Shown: in pieces, positions 55,019 to 64,000 of the stretch
How positions within the stretch are numbered: position 1 is the stretch's first letter
Layout: each line of letters opens with the position of its first letter
Assembly (NCBI RefSeq): GCF_905475395.1
Contig: NC_058338.1
Coordinates: forward strand, 95,775,435 to 95,839,434
Source: Chrysoperla carnea
Taxonomy: Eukaryota; Arthropoda; Insecta; Neuroptera; Chrysopidae
Direction of reading: 5' to 3'
DNA: 64,000 bases
The notes under the pieces: generated by a model
What the model saw: the letters and a program-made list of their open reading frames with translations, nothing else
Database searches by the model: none
Told to the model about the DNA's origin: nothing
Translations under genes and position numbers: made by a program

Positions 55019-56661
55019 GGGTAAAAGTTCAGTTTTAGCACTTTTTCTTATAAAACATCCTAGAACATCAGGAAAAAAACCATTTTCAAGCATTTTTTAC
55101 GTAGATTACGAATCCGTATGCGACGATACCGAAAAACTTACAGTTTTTCTTTAATTCAGGAAAATATACTCAATTTTCTTGGTTAATATTTTCAAGCCTA
55201 AAAATGAGTAACTGTATTCATAAATTAATTAAAAATAGGTCGTTATTTACTTTATTTATTATTAAATATGTTAAATTTATACAAAAATTATAAAAATATA
55301 TTTAATAAAATAATATTTTTAAATATTTAAGTATTGAGTTTCAAAATGAATATGGCGTCAACATGTGACATTTATCTTGTTTGTGTAAACATGCAAAAAT
55401 AGGGTTGACGACAAAATTAATGGATAGTATGAAAGCCTAAAAACAACTATTAACCTACGATACTCATGCTAACTCGATACCGTTAAAAGTATGATTGACA
55501 TCAAATCAAAGAGTGAACGCAAGGGCCAAAAACCCGCAGACCCGTCCTAACTCGATCCCATTAAAGGCATGGCCAACCTGTTGATCACAGGGTGAATTCA
55601 ATCACAGAGTGAACGCAAGGGCCAAAAACCCGCAGACCCGTCCTAAATCGACCCCATTAAAGGCATGGCCAACCTGTTGATCACAGGGTGAATTCAATCA
55701 CAGAGTGAACGCAAGGGCCAAAAACCCGCAGACCCGTTATAACTCGACCCCATTAAAGGCATGGCCAACCTGTTGATCACAGGGTGAATTCAATCACAGA
55801 ATGAACGCAAGGGCCAAAAAACCCGCAGACCCGTCCTAACTCGACCCCATTAAAGGCATGGCCAACCTGTTGATCACAGGGTGAATTCAATCACAGAGTG
55901 AACGCAAGGGCCAAAAAACCCGCTCGCAAGATTTTTGGCCTTTGCGTTCACCATATGATTGAATTCACCCTGCGATCTACGGGTTGGCCATGCCTTTAAT
56001 GGGGTCGAGTAAGGACGGGTCTGCGGGTTTTTGGCCCTTGCGTTCATTCTGTGATTGAATTCACCCTGCGATCTACGGGTTGGCCATGCCTTTAATGGGG
56101 TCGAGTTAGGACGGGTCTGCGAGTTTTTGGCCCTTGCGTTCACTCTGTGATTTGATGTCAATCGTACTTTTAACGGGATCGAGTTAGCATGAGTATCGTA
56201 GATTAATAGTTGTTTTTATGCTTTCATACTATCCATCAATTGTGTCGTCAACCTTATTTTATAAATGCATACATACACAAACAAGGTAGATGTCACTTGT
56301 TGACGCCATATTTGTTTTGATACCTACTCAATACTTAAATATTTAAAAAAATTATTTTATTGAATATATTTTTATAATTTTTGTATAATTTTAACATATT
56401 TAATAATAAATAAGGTAAATAAAATATCATAAAAACATGTTTAATTAACTTAACACATATATTCCATTTTAGGCTTATAATATAACTTGTATTAACCAAG
56501 AAAATTCATATTTTCAAAAAGCATATTTTCCTGAATTAAAGAATTTTTCGGTATCGTCGCATATAGATTCGTAATCTACGTAAAAAATGCTTGAAAATGG
56601 TTTTTTTCCTGATGTTCTAGGATGTTTTATAAGAAAAAGTGCTAAAACTGAACTATTACCC
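55019..56661. mobile_element. Non-autonomous Merlin-type foldback element
   Basis: Ends GGGTAAAAGTTCAGTTTTAG at 55,019 and CTAAAACTGAACTATTACCC ending at 56,661. Arms of about 480-500 bp (55,019-55,505 and 56,165-56,661) are inverted copies with modest divergence. The outer 170 bp match the terminus of the Merlin-type transposon at 15,467, which suggests the family. The core is an array of 96-bp repeats that turns round at about 55,925. It has no gene, although the array is open by chance. No target duplication was clear. Confidence 0.8.
55510..56155. repeat. 96-bp minisatellite, five direct and two inverted copies
   Basis: AGAGTGAACGCAAGGGCCAA starts units at 55,510, 55,606, 55,702, 55,798 and 55,895. 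Each continues through AACCCGCAGACCCGT, TAAAGGCATGGCCAACCTG and GATCACAGGGTGAATTC. From about 55,935 the units run in the opposite orientation (about 2.3 copies). The period, 32 codons, keeps a frame open on the minus strand without meaning a gene. Confidence 0.9.
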
Positions 56662-56761
56662 AAATAAATAAATGAATAATTAACAAATATTGCAAATATA
56701 CTTAAAAATATGAAAATACGGAAAAATTGTATTGATTTGGAAATTGTATTGATAATCTTAC

Positions 56762-56921
56762 CTTTATTAACCGGCAAAGCAGTCATTTTAAGATTTGTAA
56801 CATTGTGAAATGTAGCAAAATTGATTTCTTCCGGAAAGTGTTTATCGCAAATACGGTAAGATTTTCGTTTTGAAATATCCAAGTCCGGACGTACAATGAA
56901 TGTAGCCCAAATCTTAAATCG
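56762..56921 (-). CDS. THAP-domain exon of the P-type transposase
   Basis: Bounded by GTCCACAG and AAAG|GTAAGA on the minus strand. It reads RFKIWATFIVRPDLDISKRK, SYRICDKHFPEEINF and TNLKMTALPVN: the C-H ligand pair (ICDKHF) and the closing LP motif of a THAP zinc finger, which binds DNA. The first ligand pair (C-x-C) must be in an upstream exon that I could not locate in 56,922-57,400. Confidence 0.7.
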
Positions 56922-57402
56922 CTGTGGACAAAAATAATAGTTATTTTTTGCGTTTGTATTGAAAAACGCAAAACTTAAAAACTACACGTCTTAATTATAA
57001 GAAACTATGTATTCAACCACTTAATTTAGTGAAATATAATACCATTTATAAAAATTTTTATCATTAAATGATATACACATTTTTTAACAATATTCCAATA
57101 ATTCACACATTAGATTTTTTAGGTTGGAATTTTGTGTTTCTTTTATTAAATTTATAAAAAAAAAAAAAAACTAAACAATTGTAAGAAATTATATACTTGT
57201 TGACTTAATTTAGTAAATATACTCAACTCATGCCATTATTGGAATTTATTATTTAAATAAACATTTATTAACAGTAACATGATACGTCCACGTGAGATTT
57301 TTAGGTTACAATTTTTTGTGTTAAAATTTATATAAAAAACCAAACATTTTAAACTTAATTTATAATGAAATATACTCATTTCATGATGGAATATCTTTTT
57401 CT
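56922..57402. other. No gene found; expected place of the first THAP exon
   Basis: AT-rich. The first exon of the P-type transposase should lie here or further right, but no C-x(2-4)-C containing frame was found. An imperfect direct repeat pairs TTTAGTGAAATATAATACCA (57,026) with TTTAGTAAATATACTCAACT (57,208). Confidence 0.4.
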
Positions 57403-57600
57403 TTTTTTTTTTTTTTAAGTTTTAGGGCCGCATCGATTGCTAAGATCATTAGCAGCCCGTCCACAGGTACGCGACAAATAACAAATAAAACAGACTAAAA
57501 TTTTTTAAACAGGAATTGACACACTGAAATATAGAGATACATTGACATCATAAAAACAATAAACGCAACTCAAATTCAAACACTTTCCTTCTTTTTTCTT
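57403..57600 (-). repeat. LINE or SINE 3' tail with poly(A)
   Basis: On the minus strand GGGCTGCTAATGATCTTAGC, then GATGCGGCCCTAAAACTT, ends in a pure A run (T run at about 57,403-57,416). This looks like the 3' end of a retroposed element. The body upstream is AT-rich and gives no protein match. Family unassigned. Confidence 0.45.
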
Positions 57601-57640
57601 TTTTCTCTTTTCTTCCTTTTTCCTTCTTTTTTCTTTTCTT

Positions 57641-57850
57641 TGTAACGATATGACATTGTTATTGAACGCACCCTCAGATCTACATAAGTTGTGTAACCAT
57701 GTATTTGTAGTAGAGACAAATGTTTGATGTTCTTCACAAGTTCTTCAGTTGAGCATCAACCGTTGGATAGTAAAGATCAATAAACGTTTATAATACTCAA
57801 TAATCATATTGCGTTATTATTTCAAATATAATAATTTAACAATTATTACA
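57641..57850 (+). repeat. 5' LTR of the gypsy element
   Basis: TG...CA ends, 210 bp, followed without gap by the primer site. A pyrimidine-rich tract (57,585-57,640) precedes it. No second LTR lies within the window, so the boundary rests on the TG/CA ends and primer site. Confidence 0.75.
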
Positions 57851-58811
57851 TGGTGTCAGTAGGGCGATTCACAAACATTCATAACTATCGTTTTCGTGGT
57901 AATTATCACAAAAAGCGGTACTTATCGTCAAATGCGATTCACAAACATTTTTTACCGACGGTGGCGGTGTGATAATTACCGTCTCTAGGCGTTAACTTAA
58001 CAACAAATTTTATTCTCGTGGTAAGTATGTAACGTCTCTGACGCTTGGGAAATGACAAGATTTTAATTAAACAAATGTCAAATTTGATTACAAAATAAAT
58101 GTCATAAGTCATAACCATAATAATTTATTTATCTTTGTGCTGTCAAATTGCAAAGTTCGTTTTTCTAATTAATCAATATTTAGTGTAATTAATAATAAAA
58201 AAGGTAGTTTAATTAGGTTGTAAAAGTTAGTTTAGCTTTTTTATTATTTTTCTTTCATTTATCTTTAAATTTTCTTACAAGTTTTTTTAGTTTTTTCCCA
58301 TTTTAGAATAAATTTTAGTTTAATCAATTTTCAATATTTAGTTTAGTTAAGATTTGCTAAATAAGATAGTATAGCTTAGTTTTTTAATTAGTTTAGCATT
58401 AGGTTTTATTTATTATTATTTATTTCTGTGTTATTATTTGATATTTAGGTAAGTAATTTTGTATCATTATATATTATTCTTATTGGTAAAATGATTTTAT
58501 TTCGTTTGTTGTAAAGTTTGTGTTATTTCAGTAACAATGTGTTTATATTGTTATCTTGAAATTAACAAAAAATTTATTTTAATAAAGTTATTTTAAGCAT
58601 TATTTACAAGAAATATTTACTCATATTTGCAAGGTTTTGTTTCCTTCACAGCATATTTTTTTTATTCAATAGCTACACATTTTAGCTCAACAAAATTTTT
58701 GTTCAATTTAAATTAGGGGTACGAAATAAAATTAAAAAATTTTATGTATAGCATTAAGAGTTTTTATAAATAAATTGTTTTTAATACAAATTTTTTTTTA
58801 TCTTCATAGCA

Positions 58812-60124
58812 ATGGCTTACGCAGAAGGTGCAGCGGATCTCCTCGACTTGGAGGTGCACCTCTATCACATGGAGCGTAGAGCCGAGCGGAGTGTATTACG
58901 AGAGATTCAGGATCCATTCGATTTGATGGATTCTGAATTTAAAAGGCTCTACCGTTTTACTCCGGATTTGGTGGAAGAGCTTTTAATAGACACTTTGGGG
59001 CCGCGTTTGGAACATCAAAACATTACTGGGATATCCCCTAAAAATCAGGTTAAGTAGTCAATTAAGTTTTTGAACAATCTTACAGTCTTGTTAATATTTT
59101 ATTTTGCAGATTCTAGCTGCCTTAAGATTTTACGCCACTGGTTGTTTTCAACGGCCAGTGGGTGAACAATGGGGAATTAATATGAGTCAGTCATCCATTA
59201 GCCGATCTATTCATCGTGTTACTGATGTAATTAACGATGCAATATTTCGTCAATGGGTGCAATTCCCCATGACCGATGTTGCCAGGCAGCTAGCTAGGGA
59301 GAAATTCCGGAGGGCGGCCCAGCCATTTGATGGTGCTATTGGAGTAATAGATTGCTCCCACATAGCAATACTGACTCCAAGGGAACACGAGGAGGTTTAT
59401 GTTAATCATCATGGTTATCATTCAATCAACGTACAAATGGTGAGAGTTAAATCGGCAATAGTATAATTAAAAAAAGGCTCAATTAAAAATTTATAAAATA
59501 ATTTTTTTTTTTTTTTTTAAGATATGTGATCCCGACCAGTGCATATTAAATGTAAATGCGCGATTCCCTGGTGCACGGCACGACGCACACATTTGGTCTG
59601 CATCGGCAGCACGTCGAGTAATGGAACGTGCCTACAACAATGGTGAAAGGAGGACTTATCTCCTTGGTATGTTGTTTCGAATTAGATTGGTTATCTCAAA
59701 TCAATTTTCATGTATTTATTTTTTACTTATAGGTGATTCGGGGTATCCACTAGAGCCGTGGCTACTTACCCCATTACCACATGCACCTGCAGGCACCCCT
59801 CGACGTGCATATCATGATGCACTGATGAGTTCCCGCAATGTTATTGAAAGGACATTTGGGACATTGAAAACAGTCTGGAGGTGCATGCATAAGCATCGCA
59901 CTCTCCAGTACGATCCTGGATTTGCGGGAAGAATTGTGAACGCGTGTGCCGTGCTGCATAATATGTGTCGGGCACATAATTTAATATTTAACGATGTTGA
60001 AGATGATGGTGAAGTAGCTGAGCCTCCTGCACAACAACTTCCCCTGCCCGAAGAATTCGCTCGACCTCATGCTGTGGCAATGCGGTTACAGAATAGACTA
60101 ATTGTGGAGAGATGGGGGGGATAG
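58812..60124 (+). CDS. Harbinger transposase (HARBI1-like DDE nuclease), 4 exons
   Basis: Exons 58,812-59,048, 59,110-59,439, 59,522-59,666 and 59,733-60,124, all with GT-AG junctions in register, give 367 aa, normal for the family (about 350). A 3' splice site (ATCTTCATAG) two bases before the ATG suggests a 5' UTR intron. An N-terminal helical region (FDLMDSEFKRLYRFTPDLVE) precedes an HTH-like block (SQSSISRSIHRVTDVI) that may contact DNA. The DDE_Tnp_4 core follows with D160 (GVIDCSHI), D210 (FPGARHDAHIW) and E276 (RNVIERTFGTLK). The enzyme cuts and pastes the element and normally needs the Myb/SANT partner for nuclear import and end binding. All key residues are present, with no stop or shift. 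Activity is inferred. Confidence 0.93.
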
Positions 60125-61009
60125 TTTTTGATTTTTATATTTAAATAATTAAATAAAGAAAAAAAAATTTCTGTTTATATTGTTGTCCCCGTAATTTTTA
60201 AATTTAATTATAATTCATTTATTTTTTTTAGGTTTATTGTTCATTAGAATTATCTGATCCATCCGAACAACCGAAAAGAAATTAAAGCGAATATTTAATC
60301 CGAATTAATAGGATTTTTGAGTTTGTTGTTTCATAAAATTCTACTAGTAAACAAAAACATTGAAACCGATTCGTAAAATTAATTTTTTTTTTTTTTTTTT
60401 GCAGTTCAATGAATGTGTTTTGCTGAGGATAATAGCATTAATCCGGTATGGAAATACTTACCTGTATTTAGGTTATAACTAACTAAAAAAAATAAGAATA
60501 AACATTTATTTTATTTAATTAAAAACTTTATTAATAAAAATATGTATATTTAAATAAATATTAATAAACTAATTGTGTTAATTATTTAAAAAAGTATCAC
60601 AGGAATTAAGTATCACAGTAATATTGAAGCAAATTAGCATAGCATAGTAATAATATTGAATTTAATGTGTTTACGGACAGATTTTACGGATTAGTGAATA
60701 CATATAGAATTCTTTTTTAAATGATTTCTTCCTTGGTGAGTAAATGAAGATGAATAATTGGAAAAGAAATGTTCGTTGGATGCTTTTCTAATTAGTTTGG
60801 GGCTTCTTTTTTCGATGATGTATAGAGGTAGAGATGGATAAATGGAGATGAAATATTGGTTAGATGTTTTTCTAATTAATTTTAAATCTTCCACGATGAA
60901 TAGGTGAAATTGGATAGGTGGAGGGAATTCATTCGGAGAAATACATTTTGTCATAATGACTTATATTCTTCTAGTCTTTTTTTTAATTCATTCTTTGTTT
61001 TTTTTTTTT

Positions 61010-61045
<36 letters not shown>

Positions 61046-61184
61046 TATATTGTATTCATTCTAGGTAAAGGAAAAAAAGTTTGAAAAATTTTTCGACATA
61101 TATTATGAATTTTCTAAATATAAGTGAGCTAGCTATGTTTAAAATAATTGGAGAATCTGTTTTTTTTTTTTTTACGAAAATTAT

Positions 61185-62711
61185 CTATGAATATAATAAT
61201 TTTTGTATACCTTGTTCCAAATAGTTCGGCGCCATGGACTCTAAAACACTTGTTAGCCGTGCAAAGATTGGAATTCTTTCCATCTCCGCATCGGCTAACT
61301 TTTCTACGGCGCCTGCCATCCGCTCCATGGCTCGAGCGTTAATAAGTGCCGCTTCTGCGCTCATTTTTTGCGCCTCTGCCATTTTAAGAGCCGCTTCAGC
61401 ACTTATCTTTTGGGCTTCTGCCAACACCTACGAGTTTACGAAAAATATTATCATTAGTAGTTTCACTATAATTATACAATAATTAAAAAAACATATTATA
61501 TTTAATTTAGATAGTGGTCCAATAAATAAGTTACGATAAAAAAAAAAAAAATTATCAATGAATTATTGTAAATAAAAAATAGGTATTTTATCTTACATTC
61601 ATTGCATCTGCGTGGCTTTTAGAAATGTCTCGAAATTGTTCCCGGGTCGCGTTTAAATTTTGGGAAACTCTTAGTCGAGAATCTGAAACAAAACGTTTGA
61701 CTTCAAATTTATATTATTCTTTAAAGATTCAAATCGCATGTGCTACGTACATTTTGCTGGTTCGCCAGAGCCTTGTCCTGGAATCCTCTTCTTCCTTCCC
61801 ACCGGAATTGTATCATCTAATTATGAACAGAAAAGTAATAAGCATAAAACATTGTAACAATAGAAACATATTTGAATATGTAACACCTTGGCCTATAGGG
61901 CCCTTGATAAGTTAATTTAAAATTACAGTGTCTTACCATGGGCTCGGGATGTAGATGGGATATTTTGGAAACTACAGGAAGGTGAGGTAAGTGTGGTTGG
62001 GGTTTTATTTTGTATTACAGATACCACGGTCGGTTTTGATTCCAAAACCGTGGTATCTCCTGCCACTAATCGTAATTGTAAGTCCTGTGAATAAAATCCA
62101 ATTAAAAAATATATACATTTAAGAATTAAATAAAATAAAAATATTTATTAACTTCTTCCTCTGGAATGCTATCGGGTACTGTGGAGCTACCCTCCACATA
62201 ATCGGACCCGATAATTCCTAGAACCTTCAACTCGAGATTTGACATGGCGATGTTTACGCTTAACTCCTTGTTTCCTGTGGCAGCCTTGGCAATTTTTAGA
62301 TCGCGGGCCTTTGCTGCCACTCTACATTTCAAGTCTTTCCATACCTAAAATACCAAACAAGTTAGTGTTTTGGTAAACATAAAGATTTAAAATTAACACT
62401 AACTTTTTGCCATTGATCTCTGGTTTTCACTGCACCTCCCGAGTTATTTAACAAGTCAGTCAATTCCTCCCATTTTTTGCTTAGTTGCAACCTTCCGTCT
62501 GGTGAAAAAACTTTTCCTTCAGCCAACCCCTTGTTGGCTACAAGGAAGTCCACCATACGGAAAAGTTGCAATTCCGACGCGCGAGGTGCTCTCTTTTTTT
62601 TTCTACAGAAATTAAAAAATTTTGTGGAATTAGTTTTAGTAATGCAAAAGTTTAACATTTATAAAATACTTACTGTGTAGTTGCACAAGTACTGTTATAT
62701 TCCATATCCAT
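61185..62711 (-). CDS. Harbinger Myb/SANT-like DNA-binding protein, 7 exons
   Basis: Exons on the minus strand: 62,674-62,711, 62,404-62,602, 62,153-62,344, 61,937-62,084, 61,751-61,816, 61,597-61,682 and 61,185-61,427. All have GT-AG borders and phases that agree, giving 323 aa. After a short basic start (QKKKRAPRASEL) comes a Myb/SANT-like (zeste-type) domain with the spaced tryptophans KKWEELTDLL, DQWQKV and WKDLKCRVAAKARD. A Ser/Thr/Pro-rich middle and a C-terminal Ala/Met-rich coiled-coil-like segment (QKISAEAALKMAEAQKMSAE) follow, suited to self-association or transposase binding. In zebrafish and rice relatives this protein binds the element ends and brings the transposase to the nucleus; the same role is inferred here. 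Confidence 0.88.
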
Positions 62712-62861
62712 AATAAAAAAATAAATTTAAAACTAAAGATAAAACTAAAAAGAAACCAAAAAAAAAAAAAAACAGAAAACAGAAAACACACGAGAAAAAT
62801 TAATATATAGGAACGAAAAACGAAACGAAAACGAAACGAAAAAATATATAGGAAAAACGAA

Positions 62862-62960
62862 GAATAGTAATAGTAATAGTAATAAGAAGAATAGTAATAG
62901 TAATATAAAGAATAAAGAAGAATAGTAATAGTAAGAAGAATAGTAATAGTAATAGTAATG
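62862..62960. repeat. AATAGT-type microsatellite inside the Harbinger
   Basis: Repeated AATAGTAATAGTAATA with AAGAAG interruptions. It creates a Leu/Phe-rich chance frame on the minus strand, which is not a gene. Confidence 0.85.
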
Positions 62961-63268
62961 GACGCGACGCTATGTTATTAGTTATTATCAGTATTAAATT
63001 TTTTTTATAATTTGTATTTGACACATTTAGTTTATTTACATGTGAATTTAGTTATAGTAATTTTTGTTGGTTTGTAACAAAAAGTAACTAACTTTTATTT
63101 AATAATTTCTTAATACATATAGAAGTCTGTGAATAAAGTCGATAAGAAATTTAACGTTTTTTCACTAACATAGAGTGTTTGTGAATCACCATGACGTTAG
63201 TGCAAACGCCAAAAAATGATAAGTATCATTTCTGTGGTAATTATCACGAATGTTTGTGAATCGCGCTA

Positions 63269-63590
63269 CAGAAGTAAAAATCGTAATTGGAAAACAAAAA
63301 ATACATTTAAAAAATTTATTGGAAAACAATTCAGAACGAATTAAAACAGAAAAAAATTTAAATTCAACGGAAAACAAGTGAATTTCACAACAACTGTCAA
63401 TCGTATACGCAAGCATTGTGAAATACAGTAACATTGTGAAATTCGTGTGGGAAACATAAAATCGATTAAAATCGAACAATTGGGAAGCTATCGGAAATCA
63501 AAACATCGTAATCAACATTAAAAAAAAAAGTGTTGTTTTGTGGAAATCAAATAATATTTTTGTGAATTTCGTAAAGCTTTTGCATAAGTA
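63269..63590 (+). other. Untranslated leader of the gypsy element
   Basis: AT-rich, A-rich leader between the primer site and gag. No other gene signal. Confidence 0.65.
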
Positions 63591-64000
63591 TGGAATTGGA
63601 TAAACGACCAATTGAACAATTGGAGTGTTCAAATATCGCTAAGGAATGGCCAAATTGGAAACGTGCTTTTATGATGTACATGGAGGCAACGGATAAAATG
63701 GATAAACCGGAAAAAAGCAAAATTTCGACATTTCTGTGGCTGGCTGGTACGAAAGCAATGGATATTTTTTATACATTGTATCCAACATATGACAGTGACA
63801 TGGAAAACGCAAACGCAAATATAAACGTGATTGCTAATGCAAATGCAAATCAGGATGGGGAACAACCTGCTGTGGCAGATGAACAACCAATGTATACACT
63901 GGTGAATGTTTTAAAAGAATTTGATAAATATTGCGTGCCTCGAAAAAATATCACGATGGAATCATTAAAATTCAATACAATTGCACAAAAAGAAAAACAA
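63591..64000 (+). CDS. gypsy gag, N-terminal part, running off the window
   Basis: Opens with MELDKRPIEQLECSN and continues with WPNWKRAFMMYMEATDKMDK, KISTFLWLAGTKAMDIFYTL and VLKEFDKYCVPRKNITMES. This is the pattern of mag-type gypsy gag proteins, which form the particle shell. An Asn/Ala-rich insert (NANANINVIANANANQ) is unusual. The frame is open to the window edge; the rest is outside. Confidence 0.85.

Larger units (their letters stand above)
50795..56921 (-). pseudogene. P-element-type (THAP9-like) transposase, multi-exon, slightly broken
   Basis: Minus-strand exons with GT-AG junctions: 56,762-56,921 (end of a THAP zinc finger), about 54,346-54,490, 53,467-54,059, 52,253-52,808, 51,516-52,058 and 50,795-51,336. 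Together they encode THAP, a basic helical region, then the RNase H-like core interrupted by a GTP-binding insert as in P transposases. Blocks seen are LLFDEMSLSRNL (first Asp), FEDFGDHQTNKIADHIQ, GTICDQGSNN (second Asp), LFDTPHLLKGIRNNL, LNQDPLENFFGKVRQRGSRW (Glu), and AIAYVGGYILKN with CEEC near the end. Three single-base shifts are apparent, near 51,597, 51,140 and 50,970. The first THAP exon and both element termini were not found. A 1.64-kb Merlin-type foldback element sits in the first visible intron. If the indels are assembly errors, the gene could be nearly whole. Confidence 0.8.
57860..63268 (+). mobile_element. PIF/Harbinger DNA transposon, apparently intact
   Basis: Length 5,409 bp. 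Ends are TAGGGCGATTCACAAACATT and AATGTTTGTGAATCGCGCTA, with target duplication CAG (57,857-57,859 and 63,269-63,271). Inside are the two genes typical of the superfamily in opposite orientation: a DDE transposase (58,812-60,124, plus) and a Myb/SANT-like DNA-binding protein (61,185-62,711, minus). Both are open once introns are removed. The defective copies at 29,949-33,815 share both ends for some 150-270 bp, so this is a plausible source of their mobilising enzymes. Non-coding stretches 57,900-58,800 and 60,125-61,180 hold AT-rich DNA and long T runs. Confidence 0.92.
57641..64000 (+). mobile_element. gypsy (mag-like) LTR element, 5' end, split by a Harbinger
   Basis: A 210-bp LTR (57,641-57,850, TGTAACGATATGACA ... 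TTATTACA) with an AATAAA near 57,779 is followed at once by a tRNA-Leu-type primer site that starts TGGTGTCAG. The site is interrupted by a Harbinger at 57,860-63,268. The untranslated leader resumes at 63,269 and gag starts at 63,591, running off the window. The 3' end is not visible, so whether the element is whole cannot be judged. Confidence 0.85.

Noticed and set aside
55510-55930. Regular 96-bp direct repeats, considered as a CRISPR-like array
   Set aside because: There are no unique spacers; whole units are repeated, and the context is a eukaryotic transposon.
55874-56161. A 95-codon minus-strand frame with repeated NARAKNPQTRP text, at first sight a repeat protein
   Set aside because: The 96-bp satellite period is divisible by three, so the frame stays open by arithmetic. 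It lies in the core of a foldback element.
62800-63024. Leu/Phe-rich frame resembling a membrane protein
   Set aside because: It is the translation of an AATAGT microsatellite within the Harbinger.

Overview
The window is AT-rich eukaryotic nuclear DNA, almost certainly from an insect. The evidence is GT-AG introns, arrays of C2H2 zinc-finger genes, and a dense mix of piggyBac, P, Merlin and PIF/Harbinger transposons, LINEs, gypsy and copia elements and a tRNA-derived SINE. An ankyrin gene with a PRANC-like tail and the high AT content suggest a parasitoid wasp, but this is a weak inference; other insects are possible. No bacterial, organellar or structural RNA genes were seen.

Layout. 0.5-2.6 kb: a decayed piggyBac. 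2.6-11.3 kb: a three-layer nest in which an RNase H-bearing LINE holds an RTE-like LINE, which holds a gypsy element; each junction has a target duplication. 11.5-18.9 kb: two C2H2 genes (18 and 9 fingers, minus strand) around a copia fossil that contains a Merlin/ISXO2-type transposase. 19-24.7 kb: repeats, including a nearly perfect 2-kb palindrome. 24.7-26.8 kb: an intact 683-aa ankyrin/PRANC-like gene. 28-37.6 kb: a lone zinc-finger exon, two zinc-finger pseudogenes and a Harbinger element that has taken an insertion of its own family. 37.6-43.8 kb: a 6.2-kb element with nearly identical 1.06-kb inverted arms, holding a second inverted-repeat element with an ORF carrying a GCDT motif and a cysteine-rich tail. 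44-48.7 kb: two more C2H2 genes in tandem duplicated units. 50.8-56.9 kb: a multi-exon P-type (THAP) transposase with a Merlin-type foldback element in an intron. 57.6-64 kb: a gypsy 5' end split by a 5.4-kb Harbinger whose two spliced genes both look intact.

How the pieces relate. The zinc-finger genes are one recently amplified family. They share a start region, IKEE/VKSE-rich acidic ends that match the SUMO-site consensus, finger sequences and an upstream motif that may be a common promoter. The Harbinger at 57.9-63.3 kb is a plausible source of activity for the defective copies at 29.9-33.8 kb, which have the same ends and also make 3-bp target duplications. The strongest candidates for a second look are the ankyrin/PRANC-like gene, the apparently intact two-gene Harbinger with its self-inserted relatives, the large inverted-repeat element, and the shared upstream region of the zinc-finger family.
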